Source of the DNA: Micrasema longulum
Taxonomy: Eukaryota; Arthropoda; Insecta; Trichoptera; Brachycentridae
Direction: 5' to 3'
DNA: 64,000 nt
Assembly: GCA_022494885.1 (NCBI GenBank)
Contig: JAGVSM010004866.1
Span: 186,001-250,000 of the forward strand
Shown one piece after another: positions 21,890 through 32,705 of the stretch. The position numbers and the translations under genes are program-made. Below the pieces are notes generated by a model. It did no database searches and was not told the DNA's origin. It worked only from the letters and a program-made list of their open reading frames with translations. How positions within the stretch are numbered: the first letter of the stretch is position 1; each line of letters starts with the position of its first letter.

Positions 21890-24800
21890 TCATGGTAGGC
21901 CTTTACCCAGTTCCTCCCATTTTTCTACCCATTCGCTCACAAAATGAAAAAATGCTTTGACGTTAGTTGGATTAGCCAATAAGCTTGGATTCCACATCGG
22001 CCTCGTCACCTCTGTCAAGCCGTTCAGCATATTTTCCCTTTCAGTATCTAAAAGCGGGCAATGCCATGGGATATGTTCAGCCGTCTGACGGGGCTCCCCG
22101 CAAGTACATTCAGGATCTCTTACTAGTGCGAGGTCATATAGTTTTGACCTAAACTCACCATGTCCAGACAACATCTGGACAACACAGTGATCCAAGTTAA
22201 TTTTTTTAAGGCTTAGTCTTTTTCGTATGTCCGGAAAAAATGTATGCGTCCAGCGCCCCGTCAGAGATGCATCCCACCTAATTTGCCACTCGTCAATAGT
22301 TTTTTCTGTTATTCTTTTTGTCAATGGTTTTAATCTACTACCCTCTCGGTGTTGAACACTGATGTCAAAATATGTAACCAACTCACCCTTTTTTAGTAGT
22401 TTCACCGCAACAGATTCCATTACCTCTAAGTCTGCCGGAAGTTCCCCGGCCAGGACAGGTAAAACGGCTGTGGACACAGTTCTATAAGCACCCGTGAGTG
22501 CAATGAGAGGGGCTCTTTGGCCACTCAGGAGGGTCCTGTAGACGCCACCAGAGGATGCACGATGAGCCCAAACTTTAGCAGCATATGTTAATTGTGCGAC
22601 ATAAGTTCCTCGGTATATTAGTCGGACCCCATTACTTTTTATTCCCCACGTTGCTCAGCTCACCCTTCGTACTTTCATAAAAAGCGAAGACGCCTTTGAG
22701 GATATCATTTTGGCATGAGCCAAAAACGATCCTTGGGTATCCAAAAGGACACCCAAGTACCTTACATCTTGGAAAAATCGTATTCCCCGCCCACCCATCC
22801 TGATTGTGGGTTTTCTTCCTCTGTCAGAGATACCCTTCACCATGAGTCCCATAGTCTTTTGCGGTGAGAATGTTAGTCTGTTCCTATTTCCCCATTCTAA
22901 AATTAGTTTAAGTGCCTCACACCCCCTAATTTCCAACTCCCTTCTACTGTCTCCTGACAAGAGAAGAAGAGCGTCGTCTGCGTAAGCCACCATATCGCTG
23001 CCTGCCGGAAAAGGTAAACGCAGCAAGTCATCAAATAGTATGTTCCATAGTGATGGCCCCAGGATAGAACCCTGTGGACAACCCATGGTCGTCGTTCTAC
23101 ACACGGTTATGGATCCGTGTTCTACAGAGATGGATCTATCACTAAGGTAGCTCCGGATGATCCCAAAAAGTTCCTTCGGACAACCTCTGGATTTTAATTT
23201 TGTCAACACCATCGGCCACCAGGCGTTGTCAAATGCACCGGAGATATCGAGGAATATCCCACAGGCAAATCTCGCCCGGCAATCGTCTCTCCATTTGCTG
23301 GCACGAAGTATGGCATCCTCCGTAGACCGGGCTCTAGTAAAACCGTACTGCTTTGGAGAGGGAGCAGAGAGCCAGCCTTCCAACCTATTTCTAATGAGAT
23401 TTTCAAGAACTTTACCGAGAGCTGGGAGGAGCGTTATTGGCCTGTAAGCCTTGGGATCAGATTCCTTTTTATCCGTACCCTTCGGGATGATCCGCAGCAA
23501 TCCTACTTTCCAAACTTTTGGGAATATCCCTGCTTTTAGACATAAACTCATCAGAGTTGTGAATTCACGCCTGGCAAAGTACCATACATTTCTCACAATT
23601 TCTCCGTTAACTCTGTCAATACCAGGTGCCTTTTTTGGTCCGAGGGATTTTATGATTTTATCGATTTCACCCTCCGTGACAACAGACACCTCGATATCAC
23701 TGGTACTAGGGTCAGCGACGCTGATTCTTCTGACCAGAGTGTGGTACGGAGAATCATTTACTTCACAGTCTTGTGGAATCAGTGAATCTAAAAGAGCCTT
23801 CAAGGTAGACTCGATAGTGGAGGTAGTTAAATTACCAACAATCACGTTGTTCAAATATTTGTCCGACCCTTTTCCATTCTTGTTTAGTACACTGGTTAGG
23901 CTCCAAGGATCCGCGTTGCCCATCTCAGTGATCCACTTTCTCCAATTCGTTTGCTTAGCTTTTAAAATGGCAGCACGATAGGCGCGCCGCGCAATATTTA
24001 CCCTATTTTTATACTGTTCGAGCACGTCTGCGGAGATCACCTTACTGAGGGCAACTCCCAACCTACGGGATGCCCTTTTGAAAGAACCTTTAAGCGAGGT
24101 TAGTTTCTCGCTCCACCAAGGTGTCTTTAACCGTCCGCTAGGTCTAGATCGACCTAAACTCGAATCAGCTGACCGGGTCACACACAAATTAAAAAAATCC
24201 CCAAGTGTGACGTCCCCTCTAGCCGCTCTAACGTCAAAGTTTAATAACTGGTCCGAAAGATCCTGACCAAATCGATACCAATCCGCAGATCTAGTCTTAT
24301 AAGACCAAGTGTCCGTCCTTACCTGGCTTTGTGTTTCAATTCCAATACAAAAAGTTATTAATCTATGATCGCTAGACATCTCACCGGCTTGAACTGTCCA
24401 CCTTGTAGTGTAGGTGGCAAGGCCACCCGAAACTAGGGTAAGGTCGATGTTGCTTTCTCCACATGGACCCGAAAACGTTTTCGGTTGACCTTCCGAGTTG
24501 AGCAAGATCAATCCAGATCCCATCACAAACTCTTCCACTGCATCTTGCCTCGGTGTGCGGCACCGCACCGTGTCGAACCAGATCGCAGAACGTGCATTAA
24601 AGTCTCCCCCAATTATGAATTGGGCATGTCGGTAAGATAGCATTACTGACTGCAGACCCCGGACATGGGGTCCAGCATGTTGGTCGTATTTCAGATATAC
24701 CGAGACTACCACCAACTCAACACCTCCTAGGTCCAGGGAAATGCAAAGTCTGTAGTCATCAGACAGGTGATGCAACAGCAACGGTCTAAGGGAGCGATTC

Positions 24801-25015
24801 CAGATTGCTATACCTGCACCGGGGCAAGTACCTGTTTCCAAGACCGTAATATCCTCGCCCAGGTATACAGTCCTGCCTAAGACAGTGTATTGCTCCTGAA
24901 TGAGGATTAAATCTAGTTTATGTGACTCGAATACCCGATGCAACTCAAGAGTCGCAGCCCTAGATCTGCCAAGATTCACCTGCCCAATTTTTAGGTTAAC
25001 TTTGTCAATCCCCAT
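21890..25015 (-). pseudogene. R1-clade LINE ORF2: endonuclease/reverse transcriptase, one stop
   Basis: The ATG at 25013-25015 overlaps the end of ORF1 by 11 bases. Endonuclease motifs: QVNL (12-15), QEQY with Glu41, GGDFNA (136-141), SNIDLTLVS (188-196), SSDH (214-217). Reverse transcriptase: AYRPITLLP (524-532), LDISGAFDNAWW (589-600, first catalytic Asp at 590), GCPQGSILGP (645-654), AYADD (677-681). The frame stops at TGA 22655-22657 (codon 787) but continues in the same frame to 21890, carrying TGRWT and the CCHC motif Cys970, Cys972, His981, Cys986. Total 1041 codons, close to R1 ORF2 length. One substitution (for example CGA to TGA) explains the break; all catalytic motifs are intact. 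Confidence 0.85.
25005..25015 (-). promoter_or_regulatory. ORF1/ORF2 stop-start overlap
   Basis: The minus-strand sequence ATGGGGATTGA holds the ORF2 start codon and the ORF1 stop codon, with ORF2 in the +1 frame relative to ORF1. Such tight overlaps in R1-clade elements (SART1 is the well-studied case) are used for translation of ORF2 by termination-reinitiation. Confidence 0.7.
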
Positions 25016-26396
25016 AATTGGTTTGTCTTATGTATGCGTTTACAGCGGCCAGATATGCTGGGCACTCCTGTGATCCCGTTAGGTGGTCGTTGGGCTTTTT
25101 AAATCGCGTGCAGGTGGCACACTTACTTGGGCCACTCTTATTCGGGCAGCCTGTATCACCATGGCCAACACCAGCACAATATTTACACACCTCCTCTTTC
25201 TGTGTGCAATACTTGCCAACATGACCATACATTTGGCATTTGAAGCAACGGATGGCCCCAATGTAGTCTCTTGTTCTACAGCTATTCCATCCTACTATGA
25301 TATGTCCCTGTTCAACAAGGACAGACCTGACCTCCGGGTGTACAGAATAAATGCAACCAACCACGGTACGGTCCCGTGGGCCAAAAAGTGCTATTCTTCT
25401 CGTAGTTTTAATAACATCCTCTTTAGAAATATTAAGACGATCTCTTAGGTTGGTCTCATACATTTGCTCCAGAAACTCATCCTCCTTTATGTCTTTGGGG
25501 ACGTCATAAATGACAACCCTTGGTTGTTTCCCTTTAGGTTCAACTAGGTTGAAACCATGACTTTTCAATCTATCCGTTGCTTTCTTAATTTGACCAAGCC
25601 CGTCCTTATTAGAGGTCTCTATTAAGATTCCCGCTTGCTTTATTTTGCGGACTCGCACTGGAACAAAGCCATCTTGCTTGGGATCCAAAACTTTTTTGAG
25701 AGTGTTTTGGGTCTCTTCCGCCGTTGTTCCTTCTGGTTTCTCTGGATATATGAGAAGTGTTGGTCTAGAGGGCACAATTACTCTTTCCTTACCTTTGCCC
25801 GTTTTCAGGGCTAATGCGTATGTTCCCTTGATATTGGCACCACTTACGTTAGCAGGCTGGGTACTTCTTTCCTCCAGATTTGAGAGAATACTTAGCATTC
25901 CCTCAAGCCTCCTTCTTTCCCCTACCTCCCTCTCAAGACGAACTGCTAATTGTCCAACCGCTTCGAGAATATCCAGATTCGCTCCTTGTATACCTGCCCT
26001 CAAGTCTGAGTTCAGGCGAGCCTTCTCCATTGTTATGATCTTTTCTATGATTGCTATTCCATCTCTGACTAGTATAAGCTCTTTACAAGGAGCATTTGCA
26101 ATCCCCTTGTCATCCTTTTCTTCACTCCTTTTTTTATTCTGATTCTCCCTCTCATCAATTCGCTTACTATCTTCTACTCTCACCCTGTTCTTATTGCATT
26201 CTTTCTCCCTATCAACTACCTTTTCTCTCTCCTTCGCATTTCCCCTTTCTTTCTCCCTCTCCCTATCCCTCTCCCTTCTGGTTTCCCTTCTTGCCTCCTA
26301 CTTTGACGGTGATATGGAGGGGGTTCTCTCCTTCCTCAGTCTCTTCAGGTTGATCTGCCCACCGCCATCCAGCGTTTCCGCATCTGCAGGATGCAT
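25005..26396 (-). pseudogene. R1-clade LINE ORF1 (gag-like, zinc knuckles), one stop
   Basis: An ATG at 26394-26396 begins MHPADAETLDGGG and is in frame with the long ORF below it. One TAG at 26298-26300 (codon 33) interrupts an otherwise open frame of 463 codons. After the stop comes a highly charged R/E-rich stretch, a coiled-coil-like region, a PTLLIYPEKP motif, an RRM-like region (PRVVIYDVPKDIKEDEF) and three zinc knuckles: CFKCQMYGHVGKYC, CKYCAGVGHGDTGC and a longer CATC...H...C. The 392-codon open frame alone would need a GTG start, which is why the ATG upstream is preferred. Gag-like proteins bind the element RNA and guide it to target chromatin. Confidence 0.8.
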
Positions 26397-26480
26397 ATAA
26401 GATAAGCATAGTATCATAGATGCAAGAATAAGTATGCAAGAATAAGAATAAGTATTATAGATGCAAGAATAAGCATAGTA
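26397..26480 (-). repeat. ATGCAAGAATAAG short direct repeats upstream of ORF1
   Basis: Three copies of ATGCAAGAATAAG or a slightly longer version occur between 26415 and 26475. They lie exactly where a 5' UTR or the upstream target junction of the R1-clade element should be. They may be 5' UTR repeats or a small tandem target. Confidence 0.5.
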
Positions 26481-26979
26481 AAAAGTTTTATTAATGTTTT
26501 GTCACAACTGCAGATATAATCAAACTGTTGATCTCGGTTTCGGGTTACGATTTACGGTGAAACCAGAACTCTGTTCAGTGTGAAAAGCGGTGAAACATAA
26601 AAAACTTATTTGTGGGCTTTTATTTACTTAATTAAAAATTTATTTCCCAAAAAACACGTGGTATTTTAAACAATTTTTTGTGGATTCACTAAGTTTTTTC
26701 AGTCTTTATAGTGGTTGCTGTTTATTTACTCGAGCTTTTATGAAGAAAATCATAAAAAGGCACAATTCATTCGCTATTAAAATTTCAACAATGATAAGCA
26801 ACCCTCTACAAAATATATATAGATAAAATCACAAAATTGATGAAAAATTTACAAAATTATTTTGTTAATAATGTCCAATTTTTTTCTTGTTTGGATATCA
26901 TTAATTAAAAAATCAGTTTGTACTGTTTAAACTAAACGTGTTGGAATGTTTAAACTAAACGTGTTGAGATAACAGTAAT

Positions 26980-27215
26980 GGAAATACGCATATAGTTTTA
27001 TTTCACTTTTATTTATATTTTTTACCAGTACCCGGGTTTCGTCATGACCGACATCGTCAGACTGATAAGACCAGCCTAACAATATCGGTCACTATAAAAC
27101 CCCGTCAGTGGTAAAAATTATAGATAAAAGTGGAATAAAACTACGTATATACGTATTTTTCTTATTTTAATAAAAATGCAGTTCCACTAAGAAATGTCAG
27201 TATAGAAACTCAATC
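26980..27215. repeat. Foldback element family D, copy 1
   Basis: Arms ATAGTTTTATTTCACTTTTA (left) and the complement of AAAAGTGGAATAAAACTACG (right) enclose a centre with GACCGACATCGTCAG and GGGTTTCGTC. The right arm is followed by AAAATGCAGTTCCACTAAGA and AATGTCAG. The same order occurs at 50997-51230. On the minus strand the centre reads CTGACGA then GAAAC, a hammerhead-like core. No protein is encoded. Confidence 0.6.
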
Positions 27216-27239
27216 TATTAAATGATTTTTTTTTTAGAT

Positions 27240-27545
27240 TTAATCATTTATTTATTTATTTGCTATACGGCACAAGTGCCTTTTACAATATAAAATATAA
27301 CAATATAATGAGTAAGTTTGATTTACAAAAATTAAAAACTAAAAAAAAATATTAAAACATGGGTATAAAAATAAAATAAAATAACAAGAAATATGTAAAT
27401 ATACATGTATATATGTGTATAAAAATAAAATAAAACAACAAGAAATATGCACATATACATGTTTATATGTGTAAAAATATAAAATGAATAAACACCAGAT
27501 CATTTGCATAAGTAGCTTTTGCAAATAATTTGTTGAATCAAAGAT
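27240..27545 (-). repeat. Jockey-type LINE 3' end
   Basis: Minus-strand sequence TTATTTGCAAAAGCTACTTA then TG..AA(T/C)GATCTGG(T/C)G matches the end of the LINE frame at 46190-46231 almost base for base. Downstream is an A/T-rich 3' UTR, then the hairpin GGCACTTGTGCC (27269-27280) and a (AAAT)n tail at 27243-27262. Only about 15 codons of the ORF end are kept. Confidence 0.65.
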
Positions 27546-27769
27546 TTCAATTGAAAACGTAATAATTCATTTATGATACTGTAGATACGAAATTTAAATC
27601 GTGTTTCTATTTCATTTTGTTTATTGTATCTTTTCCCGGGTAAACCTTGTTCCTGTAAAATAAATAAATAAATTCTCATATCTGTAAAGTATTGTTAAAG
27701 TAAGATTCCCATTTGAAGCACTGCAATAGGAGCCTCTGAATGCGCTATTGCCTCACGGTAAAGTGGTTT

Positions 27770-27960
27770 TCAGTTTTATACGAGTTGCCGCTAGGTGTGC
27801 TGGTGTGCAGTGCCGACTGTACGCGTTTATTTTCAACCGCTGACATCTGCGTCCAATATCACGTTCCATACAAATATGGCCTGTTAAAAACTTTGTCTTC
27901 TCTTCCGAATATGACAACTATCGATTATTATTCGTGTTAAAAGTGTTCAAAGTGGTCAAA
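27770..27960 (+). promoter_or_regulatory. Candidate core promoter and 5' UTR of a secreted-protein gene
   Basis: TCAGTT at 27770-27775 fits the arthropod initiator (TCAGT core). No TATA box lies about 30 bases upstream. The following 185 bases are less A/T-rich than the surroundings and lead to CAAAATGG at the start codon, a good insect translation start context. There is no direct evidence of the transcription start. Confidence 0.3.
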
Positions 27961-28020
27961 ATGGTGGTCTTGAGGACATTTTATGTTTTTGTGACATTTG
28001 CCGCGCTAGTGAGATCTGAG
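27961..28020 (+). CDS. First coding exon of an unidentified secreted or membrane protein
   Basis: The 20 codons read MVVLRTFYVFVTFAALVRSE, a typical signal peptide with a hydrophobic core and a polar end. It stops exactly at GAG|GTAAGA (28020/28021), a consensus donor, with the intron in phase 0. The start is in strong context (CAAAATGG) and follows a plausible 5' UTR. I could not find the next exon in the remaining plus-strand sequence, so the first intron would be very long or the call is wrong. The mature protein is unknown. This is the best host-gene candidate in the window. Confidence 0.45.
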
Positions 28021-28540
28021 GTAAGAAATTCCGCTCTTCTGAACTTTAACTAACTTCACACCTTTCTTAGAGCCAAACGTTAAAATGAAAAAAATTAAAA
28101 TTAAAACCTGTAATGTTTAAAATAGAATAAAACAATTTAAATGGATGATTAAAGTACAAGGCCAGCGTTAGTATTTATATATTTTCCATTTACATATAAT
28201 TATGTGACGCCTGCGCCTGCGACCCTGCAGCATGTAGAACCCATCTAAAAACATTGTCATTCACACAATATTTAGATTAAACAAACACAGCTTGTTCTAT
28301 TGAAATCTAGCGTACCACTACGTAAGAACTCTTTATTTATTATTTCAATTTATACAACCAGATGACATCGGTCTTCTGAATACGTTAGTACCTGTTTTTT
28401 TATTATTTTATATGTGAGTTGCATCATTCTTTCACCTTGCTTGTAATGTACAAGGTTTATATTTACTTCAAAGGGATAGTTATTTATTTGTTTACTTCAA
28501 AAAAATAAAATATTCTATTAAATTTACTTCAATGAAAAAC
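28021..28540 (+). other. Candidate first intron, no further exon seen
   Basis: AT-rich, with no recognised repeat in this part. It begins with the donor GTAAGAAATT. Repeats start at 28545. Confidence 0.35.
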
Positions 28541-28544
28541 TTTT

Positions 28545-28735
28545 TTTTTTTTTATAAATCGAAATATTTTTGTTCTTATGATTCACCCAAATATTTTATT
28601 TTGAGAGCCATTTTCAACGAGTTGTAAATAACTCACTATTAGAAAATGGAAATAAAGTTGGAGTAGAGTGGGATTCGAACCACGGACCATTGGTCCGTGA
28701 GTCCGAGACACTAGACACAGGACCACAACCTTGTT
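28545..28735 (-). repeat. tRNA-derived SINE, family B
   Basis: On the minus strand the head reads GGTTGTGGTCCTGTGTCTAG, then a GTCTCGGACTCACGGACCAA segment and the B box GGTTCGAATCCC, followed by the body with TTTCTAATAGTGAGTTATTT and an A-rich end. It is close to the copies at 12255-12445 and 54280-54460. Confidence 0.75.
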
Positions 28736-28795
28736 TAGTTATTTAGTTGATATATTATGTAAGGATCGGGTGGAAGGTTTCGGATGTAGCATGTT

Positions 28796-29450
28796 TTAGG
28801 AGCCTCTCCGCATTTGCTCTAGTGACGAGGAAACTACAGAAAACTCGTCAGGAGAAGGCGGACTGTTGTAATTCGTCAACAGATTTTCCGATCCACTTGA
28901 AGTGTGTTCGGCATTTGGCGTCCTGCTATCATTGATACCTTTTATTGCCTTTACCATATCTATCATGTACAATGTTACCTCTCTTGACAAGTCCTTATGA
29001 CTAATTACTACATGAACATCGTGTAAATCCTCATTTAGACTTCTGCATCGCGTCTCCAGCTGCGTTCTCTGCAGACTAAAAAAGGGGCAATGCATCAATA
29101 GATGGGAGACATCTTGGAGAGTAACATCATCGCATGGGCAAGTGTTGATCTCAGATATCTTGAATTTATGTGGCTCATAAATCCGCCATGTCCTGTCAGG
29201 ATTTGTTCGTATTCTGCACGCTGCAGTTTCCTGAATTCAAAAGCATGATAAACAGATGGAAAAAAAATTGTGACCTTTCCTGTGGGTTCTGCTAAATAGC
29301 GATCATTCCAGAGCTGTAAAGTTTTGCTTCTTATTTTTCTCTTAGCAAAACTTATTGGAAAGTCGGCAAAATCAGGAACGGTTTTTTTGAGAGTTGCTTC
29401 CCGAGCCTTTTCGTCAGCTCTTTCATTGCCAATTATAGTACCTGGATTAA
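28796..29450 (-). pseudogene. LINE ORF2 3' fragment (RNase H-linked family), copy 2
   Basis: The minus-strand frame begins GTIIGNERADEKAREATLKK (RNase H end motif GNERAD), continues AKRKIRSKTLQLWNDRYLAE and ILTGHGGFMSHI, then needs a frame change near 29160 to continue ISEINTCPCDDVTLQDVSHL and MHCPFFSLQRTQLETRCRSL, and ends in TAA at 28796. It shares about two thirds of residues with the copy at 16750-17382 but extends further 5'. The frameshift and truncation make it dead. Confidence 0.75.
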
Positions 29451-29454
29451 GTAC

Positions 29455-30750
29455 GACAAGGTATGGTCTAAGTTATATGCTGTTCTTTGCTTGTAGTAAG
29501 TACAGCATGCTACCGATGTCCTATAAAATATTTTTTTAAATACGAAATTTATTTTTAAATTTACTACTTGAAGAGGTGAAATTTAGTTTTGAGTTTTTGT
29601 TTAACCTTCGATATTTCTTACAATACGTAAATGTTTATCAGTATGCTTTGTTTTAATTTCATTGCATTATAAACCTAATTTGCCAAATTATTTTAGTTTT
29701 ATGTATATATTATTGCTATATTATCACTATACCAGTGTGTTAATAATTTTCTGTCCCAAAATGAGATTGTTGAAGCTCCTGGAAGTACAAAAAATGATTT
29801 AATAATAATAAAATATAAATAAAACGACACGAAAAAAAAAATATTCATTGGATTGTTTTTCTGTGTTCTATGGCGTTTTGGTGGCTATGCAAATCAAATT
29901 TAGAAAAAACCTTTTCCAAACTTGAATTTAGAAAAAAACTTTCACCGACATTTACAAAAAATATCCCCCGCCCCCCACACTCAAATGAGTCATCTATAAC
30001 TAAAACCCGCTATCTCTCCATAGCCGTCATAGGGAAAGACGGGTTTTATTTATTTATTTACGGACATTGTCCATTTATACAATTTATAAGGTGTTAATAT
30101 AATAATGTAACAATAGTTAAAAACATTTCAAAAATAAAGAAGAAGCATTGACAAACATTGAACTGAGTCATATTTTTGTTATGCGGCACGATTGGCATGG
30201 CTTAGCTTGAAATCTTGTGTATAATATGTTCTTTGAATATATAATTTATACCATTGTTTTATTGTCTTTGTTTTGTCTTTGGTTAATGTATTTATGATCT
30301 GTTTGCGAAGTTTCCATTTGTTTTTTTAATAATTTCTATGTAATTGTTTTCGGCTTAAGCCGTAGATATTTTAATTTCATTTAAAAAATAATTTATTGTT
30401 TTCGATTTATAATGGATAATCACAGCAATAAAACATAATACATAAACGACTAAATAAAGTTTATAATCGATCTTTGCGTTGTAATCTGAATTATTTAACC
30501 TTGTATCTCTTGGCTAACGGCTCGTATAATATTATAAAATATATATTATATTTATAATATTATTGCTTGTTGCCCACCACATTTACTTGTCGCTCGTCTT
30601 AATTAGATTCAGTTCGTTTAATTAAATTTATTTTAAATCTTCTCATTCGAGTCGGAGAACATGTAAAATGGAAAGTTTATGTTATGTAAAAACGATAATT
30701 GACCTCGACCTTACTTACACAATATTATAGTTAGATATTTTATCATTCTT
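29455..30750. other. AT-rich spacer with a LINE 3' terminus
   Basis: No gene. At 30040-30075 a minus-strand retroposon end is visible: hairpin GGACAATGTCC (30062-30072) followed by GTAAATAAATAAATAAAAC. The rest is A/T-rich with no clear element. Confidence 0.45.
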
Positions 30751-30751
30751 C

Positions 30752-30935
30752 TTCTTCTAGTGCCTTGCCAAGTCTCCCCTACGTAAGCGATCACTAAAGC
30801 GAAAGCATATGTATCTGTCCTGCGCTAATTTTACATTTCGCAGCCAGGACGATTGCTTATTGATGTACCCGCCGTAGTGATTCCTGGGAAAAGATGACCA
30901 GAGTGGTTTCCCGTCGCCTTCTCTGGTGGATCATT
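30752..30935 (+). repeat. Dispersed repeat E, copy 1
   Basis: It shares a chain of blocks with 33268-33452 in the same order and orientation: GTGCCTTGCCAAGTCTCCCC, GCGATCACTA, AGCGAAAGCAT, CCAGGACGATTGCTTATTG, GATGACCAGAGTGGTTTCCC and CTCTGGTGGAT. Both copies carry the same small indels relative to each other. The family is unknown to me; it is moderately GC-rich and might derive from a LINE ORF. Confidence 0.6.
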
Positions 30936-31319
30936 ATAACTAACTATTTACCGATAAAATTATGGGATTTGTTTACTTTTTTTGTTAACATTTTCAAACA
31001 TTACATTATTTTTAGACAGGTCACTACGTACATTTATAAACATATTTAATACGCATTATTTAAAAATAAAAGGAACACAAAAATCCACGTGTCCACAATA
31101 CCTGTGCGTAGGTGGGTTTAGGTTCTTTTTTTGTGAATCAAACAAAAGAAATTAAAATTATAATTTAATGTTTTTTTTATATGCATTTAATATTATTATG
31201 TTTACATAATATTTGCAAGCATATGCATTCGTATATTGTACATAATATCGATATAAATTAAAAAAAATAATACTCAAATAAACAAACACAAAATATCAAT
31301 AGAAAATAAAACAATATCG

Positions 31320-31500
31320 ACAGTGGAAAAGGTTTTAAGCGACAAGTAGCAGCTTTACAGCAGAGATAAATAAAGTTTTTTTTTTTATTAAAAAGTATAT
31401 ACCTATTATTTTGGCGTGACTCCTACTCAATTTAAACAAAAAAATCAAATAAGAGATTTTTCAAGAATTTTTTTGTAAAGTTGACTACATGTCGCTTAGG
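31320..31500. repeat. Dispersed repeat F, copy 1
   Basis: Blocks AAGCGACAAGTAGCAGCTTT, a T-rich run with ATTAAAAA, and ATTATTTTGGCGTGA recur at 46950-47120 as AAGCGACATGTAGAGGCTTT, a T-run and ATTATTTTGGCGCGA. The copies are diverged. Confidence 0.5.
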
Positions 31501-32234
31501 AACATTTTCGTTTCCAAATGGTATATACAAAGTTAGTCTATCCATAAGTTGCTTTTAAAAAAAAATTGGAACTGGTCGGTAATAAATAAAAATAAGTTGT
31601 TTATTTTTGGTAGATATTTATTAAATTTTTAATGAATAACTACAAAGTAAGCGCTTCAAATATCAATTTAAGGCTAAAATTTGATTGGCTGCAGGTAAAC
31701 TCTTTGCAACATGTATTGCTTGTATAATTGCATCTACAGCGTTGGAGAAAATTGTTTTGTGTATGTTTTAGTGAGGATTATTTGAAAATCAGTTGGGCGG
31801 CATTCACCTGTAAGATTTTTAAGACTATAATTTAACGATGAGTTCTTGATTTATATCGAATTATTGATACATCGCAGGTTCTCTGAAAGCCTAAATTTTC
31901 ATATTCCTTTCTCAAAGGGAATTTCAGTTGAAATTTAGTTTTCTTCGGTTGAAATCCCTACTTTTATGATCGACCACTTCAATTACAATAAGTACTGTTT
32001 CTCCTTCATTCAAATCGAATAATTATATCGAGATTAAGGGGAGCCGAGATTCAAGACTCATGTGCCCACAAAATACACCTCTTCATGTTTCCCAATACCA
32101 GATGCTGATACTGCGTTATACCACTTCTGGTTTCGATCCGAAAACAAGTCGTGGGAGGGGAGCAGATTCCATAAATGGTGTTTCGCGTCACCACGCGCGC
32201 CCCTCAGTCCCTTCTCAGCACATTGCTAAAAAAG

Positions 32235-32460
32235 GTCTTAAGCCCTGTAAATGCCGTATTTTGATTATTTTTGTAATATTCAGGTAAGATGATCTGTCTT
32301 ACGCTTCAAGTACCAGTCCAGGGACTATGAAATATTTTCGTCTAAAACATCCTTAAAATCAATATTTCATGTCAAGCATGTCGGGGATCGAACCCAAGAC
32401 ATCTTGCATGGTAGGCAAACGGGCTTTTTTTATTATACCACTAGGTGGACCCCTGGCAAG
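32235..32460 (-). repeat. SINE family A, nearly full length
   Basis: On the minus strand: head with GGTCCACCTAGTGGTATAAT, CCGTTTGCCTACCATGCAAG, B box GGGTTCGATCCCC, then TTGACATGAAATATTGATTT and the body CATAGTCCCTGGACTGGTAC with TGAAGCGTAAGACAGATCAT. The far 3' block is missing or altered. Confidence 0.7.
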
Positions 32461-32499
32461 AATTTTATGAAATATTTGCTTACAATGTGGTTTTTCACC

Positions 32500-32705
32500 G
32501 CTGTGGACTGACTCCTGAAACGTTAGACTGATCACCTGATCTTGATCATTTTGGTTACATTAAAGATAAGATAATCAGTCTTTCGCTTCATGTGCCAATC
32601 CAGGAACAATAAAATGTTGCAAAAAATGCAAAGTAGAATTAACTTTGAAAACAGTATTTGATGTATCAATGCAGTGCTTTATGCATCATCATATAATCAT
32701 AAATA
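32500..32705. repeat. Composite of SINE family A fragments
   Basis: A plus-sense piece (CTGAAACGTTAGACTGATCA) is followed by a minus-sense piece (complement of AATCAGTCTTTCGCTTCATG with CCAATCCAGGAACAATAAAA), then a plus-sense tail (ATCAATGCAGTGCTTTATGC). This is consistent with one SINE fragment inserted into another, or local rearrangement. Confidence 0.45.

Larger units (their letters stand above)
21591..26396 (-). mobile_element. Nearly complete R1-clade non-LTR retrotransposon
   Basis: Two overlapping ORFs in the order gag-like then endonuclease/RT occupy 26396 to 21890 on the minus strand, followed by up to 300 bases of candidate 3' UTR. ORF content (three C-terminal zinc knuckles in ORF1; AP-like endonuclease, RT and a C-terminal CCHC in ORF2), the short ORF overlap and the ~1040-codon ORF2 fit the R1 clade (R1, TRAS, SART and relatives). 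No rDNA and no TTAGG telomeric repeat flank it, so its target is not that of R1, TRAS or SART, or the site has been lost. I found no certain poly(A) tail or target duplication; both outer ends are provisional. Confidence 0.75.

Noticed and set aside
23157..23981. Plus-strand ORFs of 96 and 176 codons within the R1-clade element
   Set aside because: They are antisense shadows of the conserved ORF2 reverse transcriptase frame.
25083..26353. Several plus-strand ORFs opposite ORF1
   Set aside because: Antisense to the zinc-knuckle ORF1. Ser/Leu-rich translations mirror the R/E-rich stretch of the gag-like frame.
21591..26480. Telomeric (TTAGG)n or 28S rDNA target around the R1-clade element
   Set aside because: I read both flanks for TTAGG/CCTAA repeats and rRNA-like sequence and saw none.
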